This document shows, one piece after another, positions 27,249 to 37,728 of a stretch of 64,000 nucleotides of DNA. The stretch's first letter is position 1; each line of letters opens with the position of its first letter. The position numbers were made by a program, and so were the translations under genes. The DNA lies in contig NZ_PVNL01000046.1 in NCBI RefSeq assembly GCF_002994635.1, positions 1 through 64,000 of the forward strand, given 5' to 3'. The notes beneath the pieces are model-generated. The model made no database searches. It was not told where the DNA came from and was given only the letters and a program-made list of their open reading frames with translations. The stretch comes from Enhygromyxa salina (GTDB lineage Bacteria > Myxococcota_A > Polyangia > Nannocystales > Nannocystaceae).

Positions 27249-27929
27249 CTACCGCTTCCGGCGGCGGGAGAACGCGAGCAGCAGGCCCAGGCCGAGCAGT
27301 GAGGCGAGGCCACCGCCGTGTGAGTCGGACACCGAGCAGCCCTTCTTGCCAGGGTGGATTGGGCCGGGCTCGGCTGGCTCGGGGCCGTTGGTGGCTGGCT
27401 CGACCGGCTGGATCGGCTCGGGCTCGGGATCGGCGGGGCCCGGGTCGGTGGTGGGCGTCTCTTCGTTGGGTTGATCGAGGGTGTCCGCGTTGGCGTCGAG
27501 CAAGGCGATGTCGTCGGCCGCGTCGGCCAACGCGGTGGTCCGCGAGCACAGGTTGTCGCGGGCCTGGCCCTGGTCGTCGATCCGCGCGTAGATCAACCAC
27601 TCGCTGCCGGGATCTCCATACGCGCGGCCACACGCCGCGCTGTTGTCGGCGGTGTCGATGTTGATCTTCGCGTCGAGCTGGCCCTTGAAGGTGCGGATGA
27701 CCTCGAACGTGAACACCTTGGTCTTCATCGCGTGTGGGCCCCCCTGGGGTCCGTCGGCGACGGCGAGCAGCTTGGCAGTGAACACCGCGTCCGAGTCGCG
27801 CGCGGCCTCGAGCGCGCCGGGCGTGCGAATGCAGGAGCAAGCCGTCGCCTCGGCTGGGGCCAGCAACAACGCGGGCGGGATCAGAGCGAGGGCGAGCACG
27901 CTAGCAGCGAAGAGTCGGCGCAGACGCAT
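27249..27929 (-). CDS. MYXO-CTERM secreted protein, TIMP-like N-terminus
   Basis: A 226-residue exported protein. The signal peptide ends at ATA with Cys-Ser-Cys directly after (ACSCIRTP), as in TIMP/NTR-like domains, and is followed by ALEAARDSDAVFTAKLL and a strand-rich core to about residue 140. A Pro/Glu-rich linker leads to the C-terminus: a Cys-containing turn (KKGCSVSDSHGG), a Leu-rich membrane helix (LASLLGLGLLLAF) and SRRRKR. This triad is the MYXO-CTERM sorting signal, probably processed by the myxosortase pathway before anchoring at the surface. NTR domains in bacteria have no single role. Confidence 0.8.
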   Translation of the reverse strand: MRLRRLFAASVLALALIPPALLLAPAEATACSCIRTPGALEAARDSDAVFTAKLLAVADGPQGGPHAMKTKVFTFEVIRTFKGQLDAKINIDTADNSAACGRAYGDPGSEWLIYARIDDQGQARDNLCSRTTALADAADDIALLDANADTLDQPNEETPTTDPGPADPEPEPIQPVEPATNGPEPAEPGPIHPGKKGCSVSDSHGGGLASLLGLGLLLAFSRRRKR

Positions 27930-28215
27930 GACGGCAACCTACCACCTCCATGGCGAGCAGGCCCGATCTCCGGGCGGATCGTGGCCTGCGCCGGGATCGA
28001 GATCCGCGCGGACCGCCGTGAGCTGGCGCGGCACCACAGCGGTCCAGAACGAAGGGGCCCATGTGTTCGGCCTCGCCGGGCCTCGCGCGGCGGGGGGCGC
28101 CTTGAAACCGGTCGCGCCTTGACCTAAACAGGCCCCCGCGTGGACCCGCCGCGCACGAATGTCGTCCGCACGCGGGCCAGAGATCTGGTCTGCGCCGACA
28201 ACAGAGTGAATTACT

Positions 28216-29829
<1,614 letters not shown>

Positions 29830-29837
29830 GCTACTTT

Positions 29838-29924
29838 ACCCCCAGACGGACCCGACTCGACACGTGCTCGGCTTCGCCTCCGCGCGCGTCGCCACCCTCG
29901 CTGCGCTCGGGTCCGTCTGGGGGT
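29838..29924. terminator. Perfect 18-bp inverted repeat, convergent terminator
   Basis: Arms at 29838-29855 and 29907-29924 (ACCCCCAGACGGACCCGA and its exact complement) enclose a 51-base loop. They fill the gap between the ABC-F gene (plus) and the beta-propeller gene (minus), so a bidirectional terminator is likely. Confidence 0.6.
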
Positions 29925-29925
29925 C

Positions 29926-32097
29926 TCACAACTCGCAGACGCTGAGCTGGTTGGTGAAGCCCTGCACGACCGGGGGCGTGCGCCGGACCTCGAAGGCCAG
30001 CCCGCAGCGGGCGGTCAGCGGGGTGCCATCACTGGCGTCGAGCACCACGCCGCCGCCGAGCGTCGCCGGGATCGCGAGCGCCTCGCTGGCGTCGGACCAC
30101 GACATCCCGTTGATCGCGGGGATCGGCTGGGCCCACGCGGGCTGCAGACTACTGGCGTCGTAGACCGTGATCACCTGGCCGGGATCGCGCTGCTGGACGA
30201 TCGCGATCCGCCGACCATCGCGGCTGGGGACCATCATCGTCACGAATCCGGCGGGCAGCTGCAGCTCCTCGCTGGTCTCGCCGCGCTCGATGTGCAGGGT
30301 GGGTCGGGAGCCGGTCGTGCGCACCCAGTAGACGGTCTCGTCCGCACCCACGCTGAACTGCTCGGGTACTCCGAAGCTCAGGGCCTCGCCGGTCGCCAGC
30401 GCAGCTTCGGTGTCGAGGCCGGGCCGCAGCTCGGCCAGGGTGAAATTGCGAAGCTTGCCGCTGCCGTCGATCGTCCACGCGCCCCAGCTGTCGAGCGGCT
30501 CACCGCGTGGCGCGAGCAGCCCAGCGAGGTTGGCGCTCGCGTGGGTGAGGTAGCGACCCCCAAACCGCCCGTCGGTGAGCTCGACGACGCTCGGGTTCTG
30601 CCACAGGTTGGTGCGGACGAACATCACGCCGTCGCCCTCGCCGTTGCGCCCGAGCTCCGCGAGCTGGATGTTGTTCCCGAGATCTGCCGCGCTGATGATC
30701 TCACCATCGCGCCAGCGCACGACCTGGGCGCCACCTGCCCAGTCGAGCATGACCAGCCGCTCTTCGTCGAGGAACTCGATGAAGCGCTGACCGAGCCCGC
30801 GGGTGCGGGGGATCTCCACGACCACGCGATCGCCCTGGCGGGTCTGCTCGACCGCGACGCGGTCGGTCAGCGCCCACGCCACGGTCAGCGCCGAGGGTGA
30901 GAGCGCGGCATCGGTCACGCTGATCTGCTCGTAGCCGAGGTAGGCGAGGTCGTCGGTGTCGAGCTGGTGGACCGCCAGCCAGTTGCTCGCAGGCGCGACC
31001 CTCAGGCCGGCCACGAAGGTCGCGGCGAGGTGATTGATCGTCGGGGTGCTGCGCAGGGCGACCAGCTCGACGTTGCGGTCTTGCAGATCCACGACGCGGC
31101 CGAGCCCGGTGCCGTCGTCGAGCAGCACCCGACCGCGGGGCAGCAGCCCAAACCGCGGCTGCACGCCGTTTGGGATCTGGCTGTTGACCGAGACCTGGCG
31201 GCCGTCCTCGAGCTGGATCGCGATCACCGTCCAGGTCGCGCCGCCGAGCCGCTGGCGCTGGATGAACACGGCCGCGCGCCCGTCGGGGGACACGCTGGGG
31301 TTGTCGCTCGTCGGCGGGGAGTCGAGGTGGATGGTCTGGCGGGGGCCCGCGAGCGCGAGCTTACCGTCGGTGATCGACAGCGGGAGCAGCTCGACGGCGA
31401 ACCGGCCCTCGGCGCGGTCGAACTCGCCAGCGGTCAGCGCGATGACCTGCGGACCGCCCTCGGCGTGGGGGGCGATCCGCAGCGCGGCCGGCCGCAGCGA
31501 GGGCTGATCGAGGCGCGCGAGCTCGGTGCCGTGGTGGTCGAGCAGGCGCAGGACGTGGTCTCCGCCGACCGCGACGAGCTGCTTGCCACCCGGCATCACC
31601 ACGATCTCCGTGATCGGATCTGTCGGCGTCAGGCTGGCCAGCGGCTGCATCTTGCCGGCCTTGTCGACGCCGACGATCCGCCCGCCGCCCGCCGCGTCGA
31701 GCAGCGCGAGCGTCCACCCACCCGCGCCGTCGGACGCCACCGCCATCGACCGTGGATCCTGGATGGGCACGATCAGGGGCTCGCGCGAGCCATCGAGGGC
31801 CGGCCACAGGCGCACGCCGCCGGTCGCGTCACGCGTGATCGCGGCGCCGCCGAGCGGATCGACGGCGACCATGGTGATCGCGGCGCCGTGCGGGACCCCG
31901 ACGCTGGCGAACACGATCGGATCGCCGGTCGGCTCGGGCAGGTTCGCGTCTGGATCAGCGCCGTCGGGTGTGGACGCGTCGTCGGGATGCCGGCTCGCGC
32001 CGTCGCGCTTGCAGCCGCCGAGCAGGGTGGTCGCGGTCAGGGCCATGCAAGCCAGGCGAGCCAGGCGTGCGCGTGTGCGGACAGACGTCGAGGTCAT
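29926..32097 (-). CDS. Beta-propeller lipoprotein (WD40-like)
   Basis: A 723-residue lipoprotein. The Arg-rich signal ends at LLGGC, with Cys29 lipidated. After an acidic linker there are repeated blade-like blocks of about 40-50 residues, each with hydrophobic strands and turns such as GGVRLWPALDGS, EIVVMPGGKQLVAVGGDHVLRLLDH, SVSPDGRAAVFIQ and VPSRDGRRIAIVQQ, consistent with one or two propellers exposed at the outer membrane. No enzyme motif is seen. Such propellers usually bind protein or peptide partners. Confidence 0.75.
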   Translation of the reverse strand: MTSTSVRTRARLARLACMALTATTLLGGCKRDGASRHPDDASTPDGADPDANLPEPTGDPIVFASVGVPHGAAITMVAVDPLGGAAITRDATGGVRLWPALDGSREPLIVPIQDPRSMAVASDGAGGWTLALLDAAGGGRIVGVDKAGKMQPLASLTPTDPITEIVVMPGGKQLVAVGGDHVLRLLDHHGTELARLDQPSLRPAALRIAPHAEGGPQVIALTAGEFDRAEGRFAVELLPLSITDGKLALAGPRQTIHLDSPPTSDNPSVSPDGRAAVFIQRQRLGGATWTVIAIQLEDGRQVSVNSQIPNGVQPRFGLLPRGRVLLDDGTGLGRVVDLQDRNVELVALRSTPTINHLAATFVAGLRVAPASNWLAVHQLDTDDLAYLGYEQISVTDAALSPSALTVAWALTDRVAVEQTRQGDRVVVEIPRTRGLGQRFIEFLDEERLVMLDWAGGAQVVRWRDGEIISAADLGNNIQLAELGRNGEGDGVMFVRTNLWQNPSVVELTDGRFGGRYLTHASANLAGLLAPRGEPLDSWGAWTIDGSGKLRNFTLAELRPGLDTEAALATGEALSFGVPEQFSVGADETVYWVRTTGSRPTLHIERGETSEELQLPAGFVTMMVPSRDGRRIAIVQQRDPGQVITVYDASSLQPAWAQPIPAINGMSWSDASEALAIPATLGGGVVLDASDGTPLTARCGLAFEVRRTPPVVQGFTNQLSVCEL

Positions 32098-32172
32098 CGT
32101 GGATCTCCGAGGATAGCGGCGCGCTCGCGGGCGCCCCAGCGTACCGGAGCGTCAGCCAGCGGAGAAAGCCAG

Positions 32173-32220
32173 GTCCCGGACCGGATCCCAGCCCAAGTCC
32201 CGGACCAGTTCCCAGCCGGG
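32173..32220. repeat. Two 24-bp direct repeats downstream of the di-haem gene
   Basis: Two imperfect 24-bp units starting GTCCCGGACC at 32173 and 32197 lie between the beta-propeller lipoprotein start and the di-haem protein stop. They are in the promoter region of the lipoprotein gene, so an operator role is possible but not shown. Confidence 0.5.
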
Positions 32221-32233
32221 GATCGAGTCCCGC

Positions 32234-34267
32234 TCAGAGGCTCTCGAGGTAGGCGATCAGATCACCGAGCTGCCGCTCGTTCAGGTGGGCGGTCTGGCCC
32301 ATGTCGTGGACGCTGCCCTTGTCGGTCAACAGCGCCCGCAGGGTTCGCGCGCTGCCATCGTGATAGTAGGGGGCGGTGTGGGCCAGCCCGATCAGCGACG
32401 GCGTGTCGACGCTGCCGATGTTGGTGGCGAGATCGTGCAGCTGTCCGTCGGCGAACTTGGGGCCGTCGTGGCAGGCCGAGCAGGCTGCCTCGGCGCTCTC
32501 GAACACCTCTTTGCCGCGCGCGATGGTCTTGGCGTCGTCGGCCGCGGGCGGCACCGGCTGCGGCAGGCTCTCGAGGAAGGCCTGCAGATCCGCGACCTCG
32601 CGGGGCCCGAGCCCCGAGCCGCCGAGCCGCCCGACGGTGTTGCTGAGGCTGGTCGGCAGGTCCGAGTCTTTGCCGTCCCACTTGAACGGATGTGAGCCCG
32701 CGACCCGGCCGGCGAGCAGCGGCGTCTGCAGGTTGTGCCCCTCGATCCGCCACGACAGCCCGTCGGTGCGACCCTCGGCGTGGCAGCTGGCGCAGGCCAT
32801 GACCCCACCGGTGGAGATCCGGTGATCCTGGCCGCGGCGGAACAGCTCGGCGCCACGCTGGGCCGCCGCCGAGCGTGAGCTGGGCCCGAGCGAGTCCCCG
32901 AGCGGCATCGACGAGGGCACGCCCACGCTCTCGACCGTCGACAGATCCACGCGGACCAGCGAGCGATCGAGCTCGCAGTGAACGAACAGCTCCGCGCCGT
33001 CGACCGCAAGCCCGTCGGGCCCACACGCCCCATTCGCGCTCTGGGCGACGGTGATCCAGCTCATGTGGATCGACGACTGCGAGACCTCGGCGACCGCCAT
33101 GATCTGATCGTTGCCGTAGCCGGCCAGGAACAGGGTGTCGGAGCCAGCGTCATAGGCGAGCGCGCGGGGCTGGTGCACGCCGATCTCGGCGAACGCGAGG
33201 CTGGGGGCGAAGCTGTTCTCGGCGTCGATCATCGCCATGCGGTGGGTGATCGGGGCCGTGAACCCGCCGCCGCCGCCGTAGGATCCGGTGTCTTCAAACC
33301 CATTGGACGGCAGGTGCGGGGTGCTGAGCTGGTGGGGCGCGATCGCCAGGTCGTTGCCGATGTAGCCGACCGCGTAGGTGTTGCGAGCGAAGCGAAGCCC
33401 CACGTCCTTCAGATCCGCGAGCGAGGGATCACCACCCATGAAGCGCGGCGCCTCGAAGCCTGCGTCGGCGTTCATGAACTCACCCGAGAACGGATCGGTG
33501 CCGACCCGGTGGGCCGGATCCAGGGTCACGTAGTCGACGCTGGGGCTGGTCCCGAGATCGACGCTCGCGACCGCGCCCGTGGTCAAGAACCCGACGATCG
33601 CGTGCTTGCCATCGGCTGCGACCGCGACCCCGCGGGGCTCGGCCGCCAGCGCGACGCGCCAGCGCGGGTGCATGGTCTGGGTGTCGAGCGCGACGAGCTC
33701 GTGATTGGCGACCGACGTGATGTAGATCGTCGCGCCGTCGGGGCTGAGCGCGAGGCCGTGCGGCTCGCGAACCGCCGCGCTGTCGAGCACCTCGAAGCTG
33801 CGCGCCCCGGCCCGCACTCGCACGACCTTGTTGGCCTGCCGATCCGCCACGTAGACCAGCTCGTGCTTGGGATCCGAGACCAGCTCGCCCGCGCCAACGC
33901 CAAACTCGAGGCTCGCGAGCTGCTCACCCGCGCGAGTGGTCCGAACCAGCTTGCCGCTGTCACGGTCGAGGGCCAGGACACCGTGCGCGTCGAGGGCCAA
34001 GGTGCCCCCGTGGCTGCCCGCGTGCGGCGTGACCGTGGGTGCCGTGGTCCCGCCGAGCGGCATGTCATCGAGGCGGAACTGCGCAACGCTGAACCCGAAC
34101 CCTCCGTGGTCCATGAACGGCTCCTCGAACATCATGTCGTCGAATTCGACGTTCTGCATCGGCATCCGGCGACCCTGGGCCTCGTCGGGGTGGCCCAGGC
34201 CAAAGCCAAACGCGAGCGCGGCGAGGGAGAGGAGCGACACCGAGACCAGGGGCTTGCGCAGACTCAT
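32234..34267 (-). CDS. Di-haem c protein with N-terminal beta-propeller
   Basis: A 677-residue exported protein. The signal peptide (residues 6-25) is followed by a YVTN-type propeller (VSDPKHELVYVADRQANKVVRVRAG, GLALSPDGATIYITSVANHELVALD, GVAVAADGKHAIVGF) up to about residue 455. A cytochrome domain follows with two CXXCH haem sites, CASCH at 492-496 and CSACH at 596-600. Methionine and histidine residues after each site could be axial ligands. The fold resembles the MauG/di-haem peroxidase group fused to a propeller. ATG at 34267 is used because the signal peptide starts there; the frame to 34318 adds polar residues. It probably acts in periplasmic redox chemistry; the substrate is unknown. 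Confidence 0.82.
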   Translation of the reverse strand: MSLRKPLVSVSLLSLAALAFGFGLGHPDEAQGRRMPMQNVEFDDMMFEEPFMDHGGFGFSVAQFRLDDMPLGGTTAPTVTPHAGSHGGTLALDAHGVLALDRDSGKLVRTTRAGEQLASLEFGVGAGELVSDPKHELVYVADRQANKVVRVRAGARSFEVLDSAAVREPHGLALSPDGATIYITSVANHELVALDTQTMHPRWRVALAAEPRGVAVAADGKHAIVGFLTTGAVASVDLGTSPSVDYVTLDPAHRVGTDPFSGEFMNADAGFEAPRFMGGDPSLADLKDVGLRFARNTYAVGYIGNDLAIAPHQLSTPHLPSNGFEDTGSYGGGGGFTAPITHRMAMIDAENSFAPSLAFAEIGVHQPRALAYDAGSDTLFLAGYGNDQIMAVAEVSQSSIHMSWITVAQSANGACGPDGLAVDGAELFVHCELDRSLVRVDLSTVESVGVPSSMPLGDSLGPSSRSAAAQRGAELFRRGQDHRISTGGVMACASCHAEGRTDGLSWRIEGHNLQTPLLAGRVAGSHPFKWDGKDSDLPTSLSNTVGRLGGSGLGPREVADLQAFLESLPQPVPPAADDAKTIARGKEVFESAEAACSACHDGPKFADGQLHDLATNIGSVDTPSLIGLAHTAPYYHDGSARTLRALLTDKGSVHDMGQTAHLNERQLGDLIAYLESL

Positions 34268-34312
34268 CGAGGCCCGTTGACGCTCCTGTGGCCGGTTTGT
34301 TTTCAGTTGTTG

Positions 34313-34326
34313 GTGCAAACTTGCAC
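34313..34326. promoter_or_regulatory. Palindrome upstream of the di-haem protein gene
   Basis: GTGCAA-AC-TTGCAC is a perfect 6+6 inverted repeat 46 bases upstream of the di-haem gene start. It could be an operator for that gene; no regulator is identified. Confidence 0.3.
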
Positions 34327-34484
34327 AGACAATTTGCGAGTTTTACACGCCCGTTACCGCGGACGCGCGAAACCGCGCAAAACCGCGTGGATCTCGTGAT
34401 CGCGAGATCGGGGGCGCGTGAATTGCGGGCTGCGAAAGCGCGTTCGCGGGTGACCGCGGCAGGGGCATCGGGCAGGCTTTCGCG

Positions 34485-34706
34485 GTGGCAGACAAGGACG
34501 ACGAGGCGGCACCGAGCGGGGGTCCACTGGCGTGGCTGAGCAAGCGCGCCGGACTGGTGATCCTGGTCATCATTGGCGCGATCGTCGGGCTGCGCCTGAT
34601 GTCCTCGTGGATCAAGTGGCTGTTGATCGCGATGGTCGTCGGCGCGCTGGTCTATCTGGTCAAGAGCGCCATGGGTGACGAGTCGAGCTCGGATCAGTCC
34701 GAGTAG
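34485..34706 (+). CDS. Small membrane protein, hypothetical
   Basis: A 73-residue protein with two adjacent hydrophobic segments (residues 22-39 and 43-60) flanked by an acidic N-terminus and a Ser/Asp-rich C-terminus. It has no motif I recognise. The GTG start fits the first charged segment. It converges on the gene at 34747, separated only by a repeat tract. Confidence 0.5.
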   Translation: MADKDDEAAPSGGPLAWLSKRAGLVILVIIGAIVGLRLMSSWIKWLLIAMVVGALVYLVKSAMGDESSSDQSE

Positions 34707-34750
34707 TCTGATCAGGTCTGATCAGGTCTGATCAAATCTGATCTGATCAG
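34707..34750. repeat. 10-bp TGATCA repeats between convergent genes
   Basis: Three 10-bp units TCTGATCAGG/AAA start at 34707, 34717 and 34727, followed by two more TCTGATC cores near 34737-34750. Each unit contains the palindrome CTGATCAG, one helical turn apart. The tract bridges the two stop codons. Confidence 0.7.
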
Positions 34751-35688
34751 GGCTGATTCGGCAGCGCGCGCTGGATCGCAATGTGGGTCCCGACCGCCGC
34801 GGCCGCGGGTACACCCCACAAGATATTGCCGCGGAAGCCGACGAACACCTGCCCGCCCGCAGACACGCGAAATTTCTCGGGGATCTCCTCGCGGGCGAGC
34901 GGCGAGTCGTACTGACCGCCCACGATGATCGCCCCCCAGCCACCAATGTTGAGGCCGATGTCAGCCGTGATGCCGACCGGCGAGCGCCGGGTGCTGGTGA
35001 TGTCGTTGTCTTCGCCAACGAGCTTGAAGCTGAGCGCCGAGCTGAACTCGAGCGCGGGCGACCACTTGCCGGTCCCAAACCAGTAGCGCAGCGCGACGCC
35101 CATGTTGCCCCACAGATCCTGGTTGTCGCTGGCGACGATCGCGACCTTGGGACCCAGGCTCAGGCGCGTGAATTTGTAGCTGCCGAGCGTCTGCACGTGG
35201 GCCGGGAAGTTGAGCCACAGATCGTAGGCGACGCGGGCCGAGTTCCAGTCGAAGAAGGCGCCGTTGACCGAGATGTTGCCCTGCCGCGCTCGGTAGGCGT
35301 AGGCCGTGGTCGCGACCAGCTCGACGCCGAATCCACAGCTGGGATCGGGGATCAGGCAGCGCCACTTGGGCTTGCGGGGCTCGACGCGTGGATCCGGCGG
35401 GACGCCGTAGCGCTCACGCAGCCGATCGATGTCGGCCTCGGTGTAGTAGGGCGGGCCGCTCGGACCCTCCACCGGGGTCACCGTCGCCGAGACGGCCGGC
35501 TCGTCGGGGGGCTCGTCGGGGGGCTCGGCGGCCGGCTCGGCGGCCGGCTCGACTGACGTCGGCGGCTCTGGTTGATCGAGCGGCTCGGGGGCGTCGGCAG
35601 GCGCGGCGTCGGAGGGCGTCGCGTCGGCAGGCGTCGCGTCGGCAGGCGGCGCGAGGCTGAGCCACAGCGGCAGCAGCCAGCCGATCAC
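34747..35688 (-). CDS. Exported hypothetical protein, tandem paralog A
   Basis: A 313-residue exported protein: a short signal (MIGWLLPLWLSLA), about 60 residues of Ala/Pro/Asp/Glu repeats, then a conserved domain beginning RCLIPDPSCGFGVELVATT. It is predicted to be strand-rich, with GLNIGGWGAIIVGGQYDSP near the end. The neighbour upstream has the same layout (CFVEDSACGASLIADADVG and GLGFGGWGGVYLAGDFFDG), so the two are tandem paralogs. Its start overlaps the stop of that gene by 4 bases. An outer-membrane location is possible; function is unknown. Confidence 0.65.
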   Translation of the reverse strand: MIGWLLPLWLSLAPPADATPADATPSDAAPADAPEPLDQPEPPTSVEPAAEPAAEPPDEPPDEPAVSATVTPVEGPSGPPYYTEADIDRLRERYGVPPDPRVEPRKPKWRCLIPDPSCGFGVELVATTAYAYRARQGNISVNGAFFDWNSARVAYDLWLNFPAHVQTLGSYKFTRLSLGPKVAIVASDNQDLWGNMGVALRYWFGTGKWSPALEFSSALSFKLVGEDNDITSTRRSPVGITADIGLNIGGWGAIIVGGQYDSPLAREEIPEKFRVSAGGQVFVGFRGNILWGVPAAAAVGTHIAIQRALPNQP

Positions 35689-36656
35689 AGCGCCACCCCC
35701 CCAGCCACGAGGCCCAGCACGATCAGGGCGATCATGGGCCCGGTCGCGATCGCGTGACCACGCATGCCCATGAACACGCGGGTGTCACCGTCGAAGAAGT
35801 CGCCCGCCAGGTACACGCCACCCCAACCGCCAAAGCCGAGGCCGAGCTCGGCCTGCGTGCCCCAGTAGCGCCCCGTGAAGTCGAGCACCGAGCTGTTGGC
35901 GGCGCCGAGCGTGAAGTCCACGTGCAGCGCGTTGCGTTTTTGCGAGAGCCACAGCTGGTTGATCAGCCCCACGCGGTAGGTTCGGATCGCGTCGGTCTCG
36001 GCCACGCCGACGTTTGGATCTTCGGGATCGCGGTTGGTCGCGGTGATCGAGCCGGACGCCAGCGACCAGCTGCCGACCGCGCCGACGCCCCACTTGTGCC
36101 AGCGCTTCTTGGCCAGCACGACCGGGCGGAACGTGAACCCGCCGCGGACCCGGAACTGGGTGTAGGGCACGTCGAAGCCGCGCGCGCTGGTGATGACGTT
36201 GAGGCCGACGCCGACGTCGGCGTCGGCGATCAGCGAGGCCCCGCAGGCGCTGTCTTCGACGAAGCAAAACGTGCCGCCTGCGACCGACGCAAACGGGCGG
36301 TCGCGATCGGGCCGGTGGGCGTCGCCGGGGAATCGGACCTCGCTGACCGGCTCGGGCTCGTAGAACGGCCCGAAATCTTCGGGGACGATGAAGCCGACCT
36401 CTGGCTTTGGCCGGGGCGCGACGACGACGGGCGGCGGCCCGGACTCGTCTTCGGGCGGCGGCGCCTCGGTGTGGGTTGGGAGCGGCGCGAGGGCCCCGAA
36501 TCCACCCGACGATCCGTCGTTGGGATCAGGCTCGGCGTTGGGGTCGACCTCGAGCTCACCGAACTCGCTGTCACTCGGCTGGTCTCTCGAGCTTGGCTCG
36601 ACCGGCGTCTCCGGCGGAGCGAGCATGAGCGAGAGGCTGAGCAGTGGCGCGAGCAA
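35685..36656 (-). CDS. Exported hypothetical protein, tandem paralog B
   Basis: A 323-residue protein with a signal peptide from a TTG start (LLAPLLSLSLMLAPP), a low-complexity acidic/Pro linker to about residue 125, and a strand-rich domain with CFVEDSACG, FRVRGGFTFRPVVLAKKRWHKWGVGAVGSW and a C-terminal hydrophobic stretch (MIALIVLGLVAGGVAL). The TTG is used because the later ATG would remove half of the signal sequence. It is co-translated with paralog A. The family is unknown to me. Confidence 0.6.
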   Translation of the reverse strand: MLAPLLSLSLMLAPPETPVEPSSRDQPSDSEFGELEVDPNAEPDPNDGSSGGFGALAPLPTHTEAPPPEDESGPPPVVVAPRPKPEVGFIVPEDFGPFYEPEPVSEVRFPGDAHRPDRDRPFASVAGGTFCFVEDSACGASLIADADVGVGLNVITSARGFDVPYTQFRVRGGFTFRPVVLAKKRWHKWGVGAVGSWSLASGSITATNRDPEDPNVGVAETDAIRTYRVGLINQLWLSQKRNALHVDFTLGAANSSVLDFTGRYWGTQAELGLGFGGWGGVYLAGDFFDGDTRVFMGMRGHAIATGPMIALIVLGLVAGGVAL

Positions 36657-36800
36657 GATCGTGGTCCCCCGATCGGGTCGGATCCGAGCGGCCGGGGGAT
36701 ACTACAGGATCTGGCGGCTCTGGGCACAGCCGGTCGAGATCCCGACCCCTGTCGAGCGCGGGCCAGGTCTCGAAGCTCGCGCGTGAGCGGCCCATCGAGC

Positions 36801-37649
36801 TCAGATCAGCGCGACGGCGAGCAACACGCCCCCGCCGGACTCGAGCGCCTGAGCGCTGGCCTGGTCGGCGCGGTCGATCGCGGCGCTGCCGGGCTCCTCG
36901 CCGCCAACTTGGGCCACGCCGAGGCCGACGCGGTTCAGCTCGATGCCCGCGAGCCGGGTCCGCACTCGGGTCGCCACGATCTCGCCGCCCGCGAGCGGGG
37001 TGTGGGGGAGCACGAAGATCCAGTGCCGCAGGTCCGCGCAGCCGAGATCGTCGACGCCGCGGACACAGCCGATCAAGGTCTCACCGACCGTCTGAACCAG
37101 CTCGTCGTCGTGCGCCTCGGATCCCGCTGGCATCTCGATCTGGACCGAGATGCACGACACGTCGTGCTTGTAGCGGCGGCCTCGCATCAGGGCTTCTTCG
37201 AGCCGGCCGTTGAGCTCGGGCATCGAGCGGATCCTCGAGCGCTGGGGCTGGCGTTGGCGCTGGGCCAGCTGGGCTTCGAGGTCGTCGATCTCGCGGTTGA
37301 GACGAACCTGCCCGCGACGCAGCCGGGCCTCGCTGCTGCGGTCGACGAGGACCAGCACGCCGCCAGCTGCACCGCCGACGTCGGGCACGTAGGCAGCGGC
37401 GAGCTCGTGGCCGACTCCATCGGCGCCGACGTGGCGAAACACGGGCGTCTGCGCGTCGACGGCCGCGCGCAGCTGATCGAGGGCCGGGAGCTCCTCGATC
37501 AACGCGGACGGCAGCTGCCCCGCGACACGCGGGGGCGCGCCAGCCAGGGCCAAGAACCCAGGCGACGCCGCGTCGATCGTGCCGTCCGCACGGATCACGC
37601 AGCACCCCCCTCCGGTCGCATCGATTAGCCTGTGCAGCTCTGCGCTCAT
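36801..37649 (-). CDS. PAS-domain protein with degenerate GGDEF-like domain
   Basis: A 282-residue signalling-type protein. Residues 1-105 form a PAS-like domain (CCVIRADGTIDAASPGFLALAG), residues 108-135 a coiled coil (RLRRGQVRLNREIDDLEAQLAQ), and residues 145-282 a GGDEF-like domain that starts RSMPELNGRLEEAL. The catalytic GGDEF motif is replaced around LGCADLRHWIFVLPHT, so cyclic di-GMP synthesis is not expected. It may bind the nucleotide or serve as a structural signal domain. No membrane segment is present. Confidence 0.6.
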   Translation of the reverse strand: MSAELHRLIDATGGGCCVIRADGTIDAASPGFLALAGAPPRVAGQLPSALIEELPALDQLRAAVDAQTPVFRHVGADGVGHELAAAYVPDVGGAAGGVLVLVDRSSEARLRRGQVRLNREIDDLEAQLAQRQRQPQRSRIRSMPELNGRLEEALMRGRRYKHDVSCISVQIEMPAGSEAHDDELVQTVGETLIGCVRGVDDLGCADLRHWIFVLPHTPLAGGEIVATRVRTRLAGIELNRVGLGVAQVGGEEPGSAAIDRADQASAQALESGGGVLLAVALI

Positions 37650-37728
37650 GGCCGGCAGCGTAGCCCAGACGAGCGGGCCTTGGCGCGATCCATTACGCGC
37701 CCGCGCGAACTCGCGCCACGCTTCTGAA

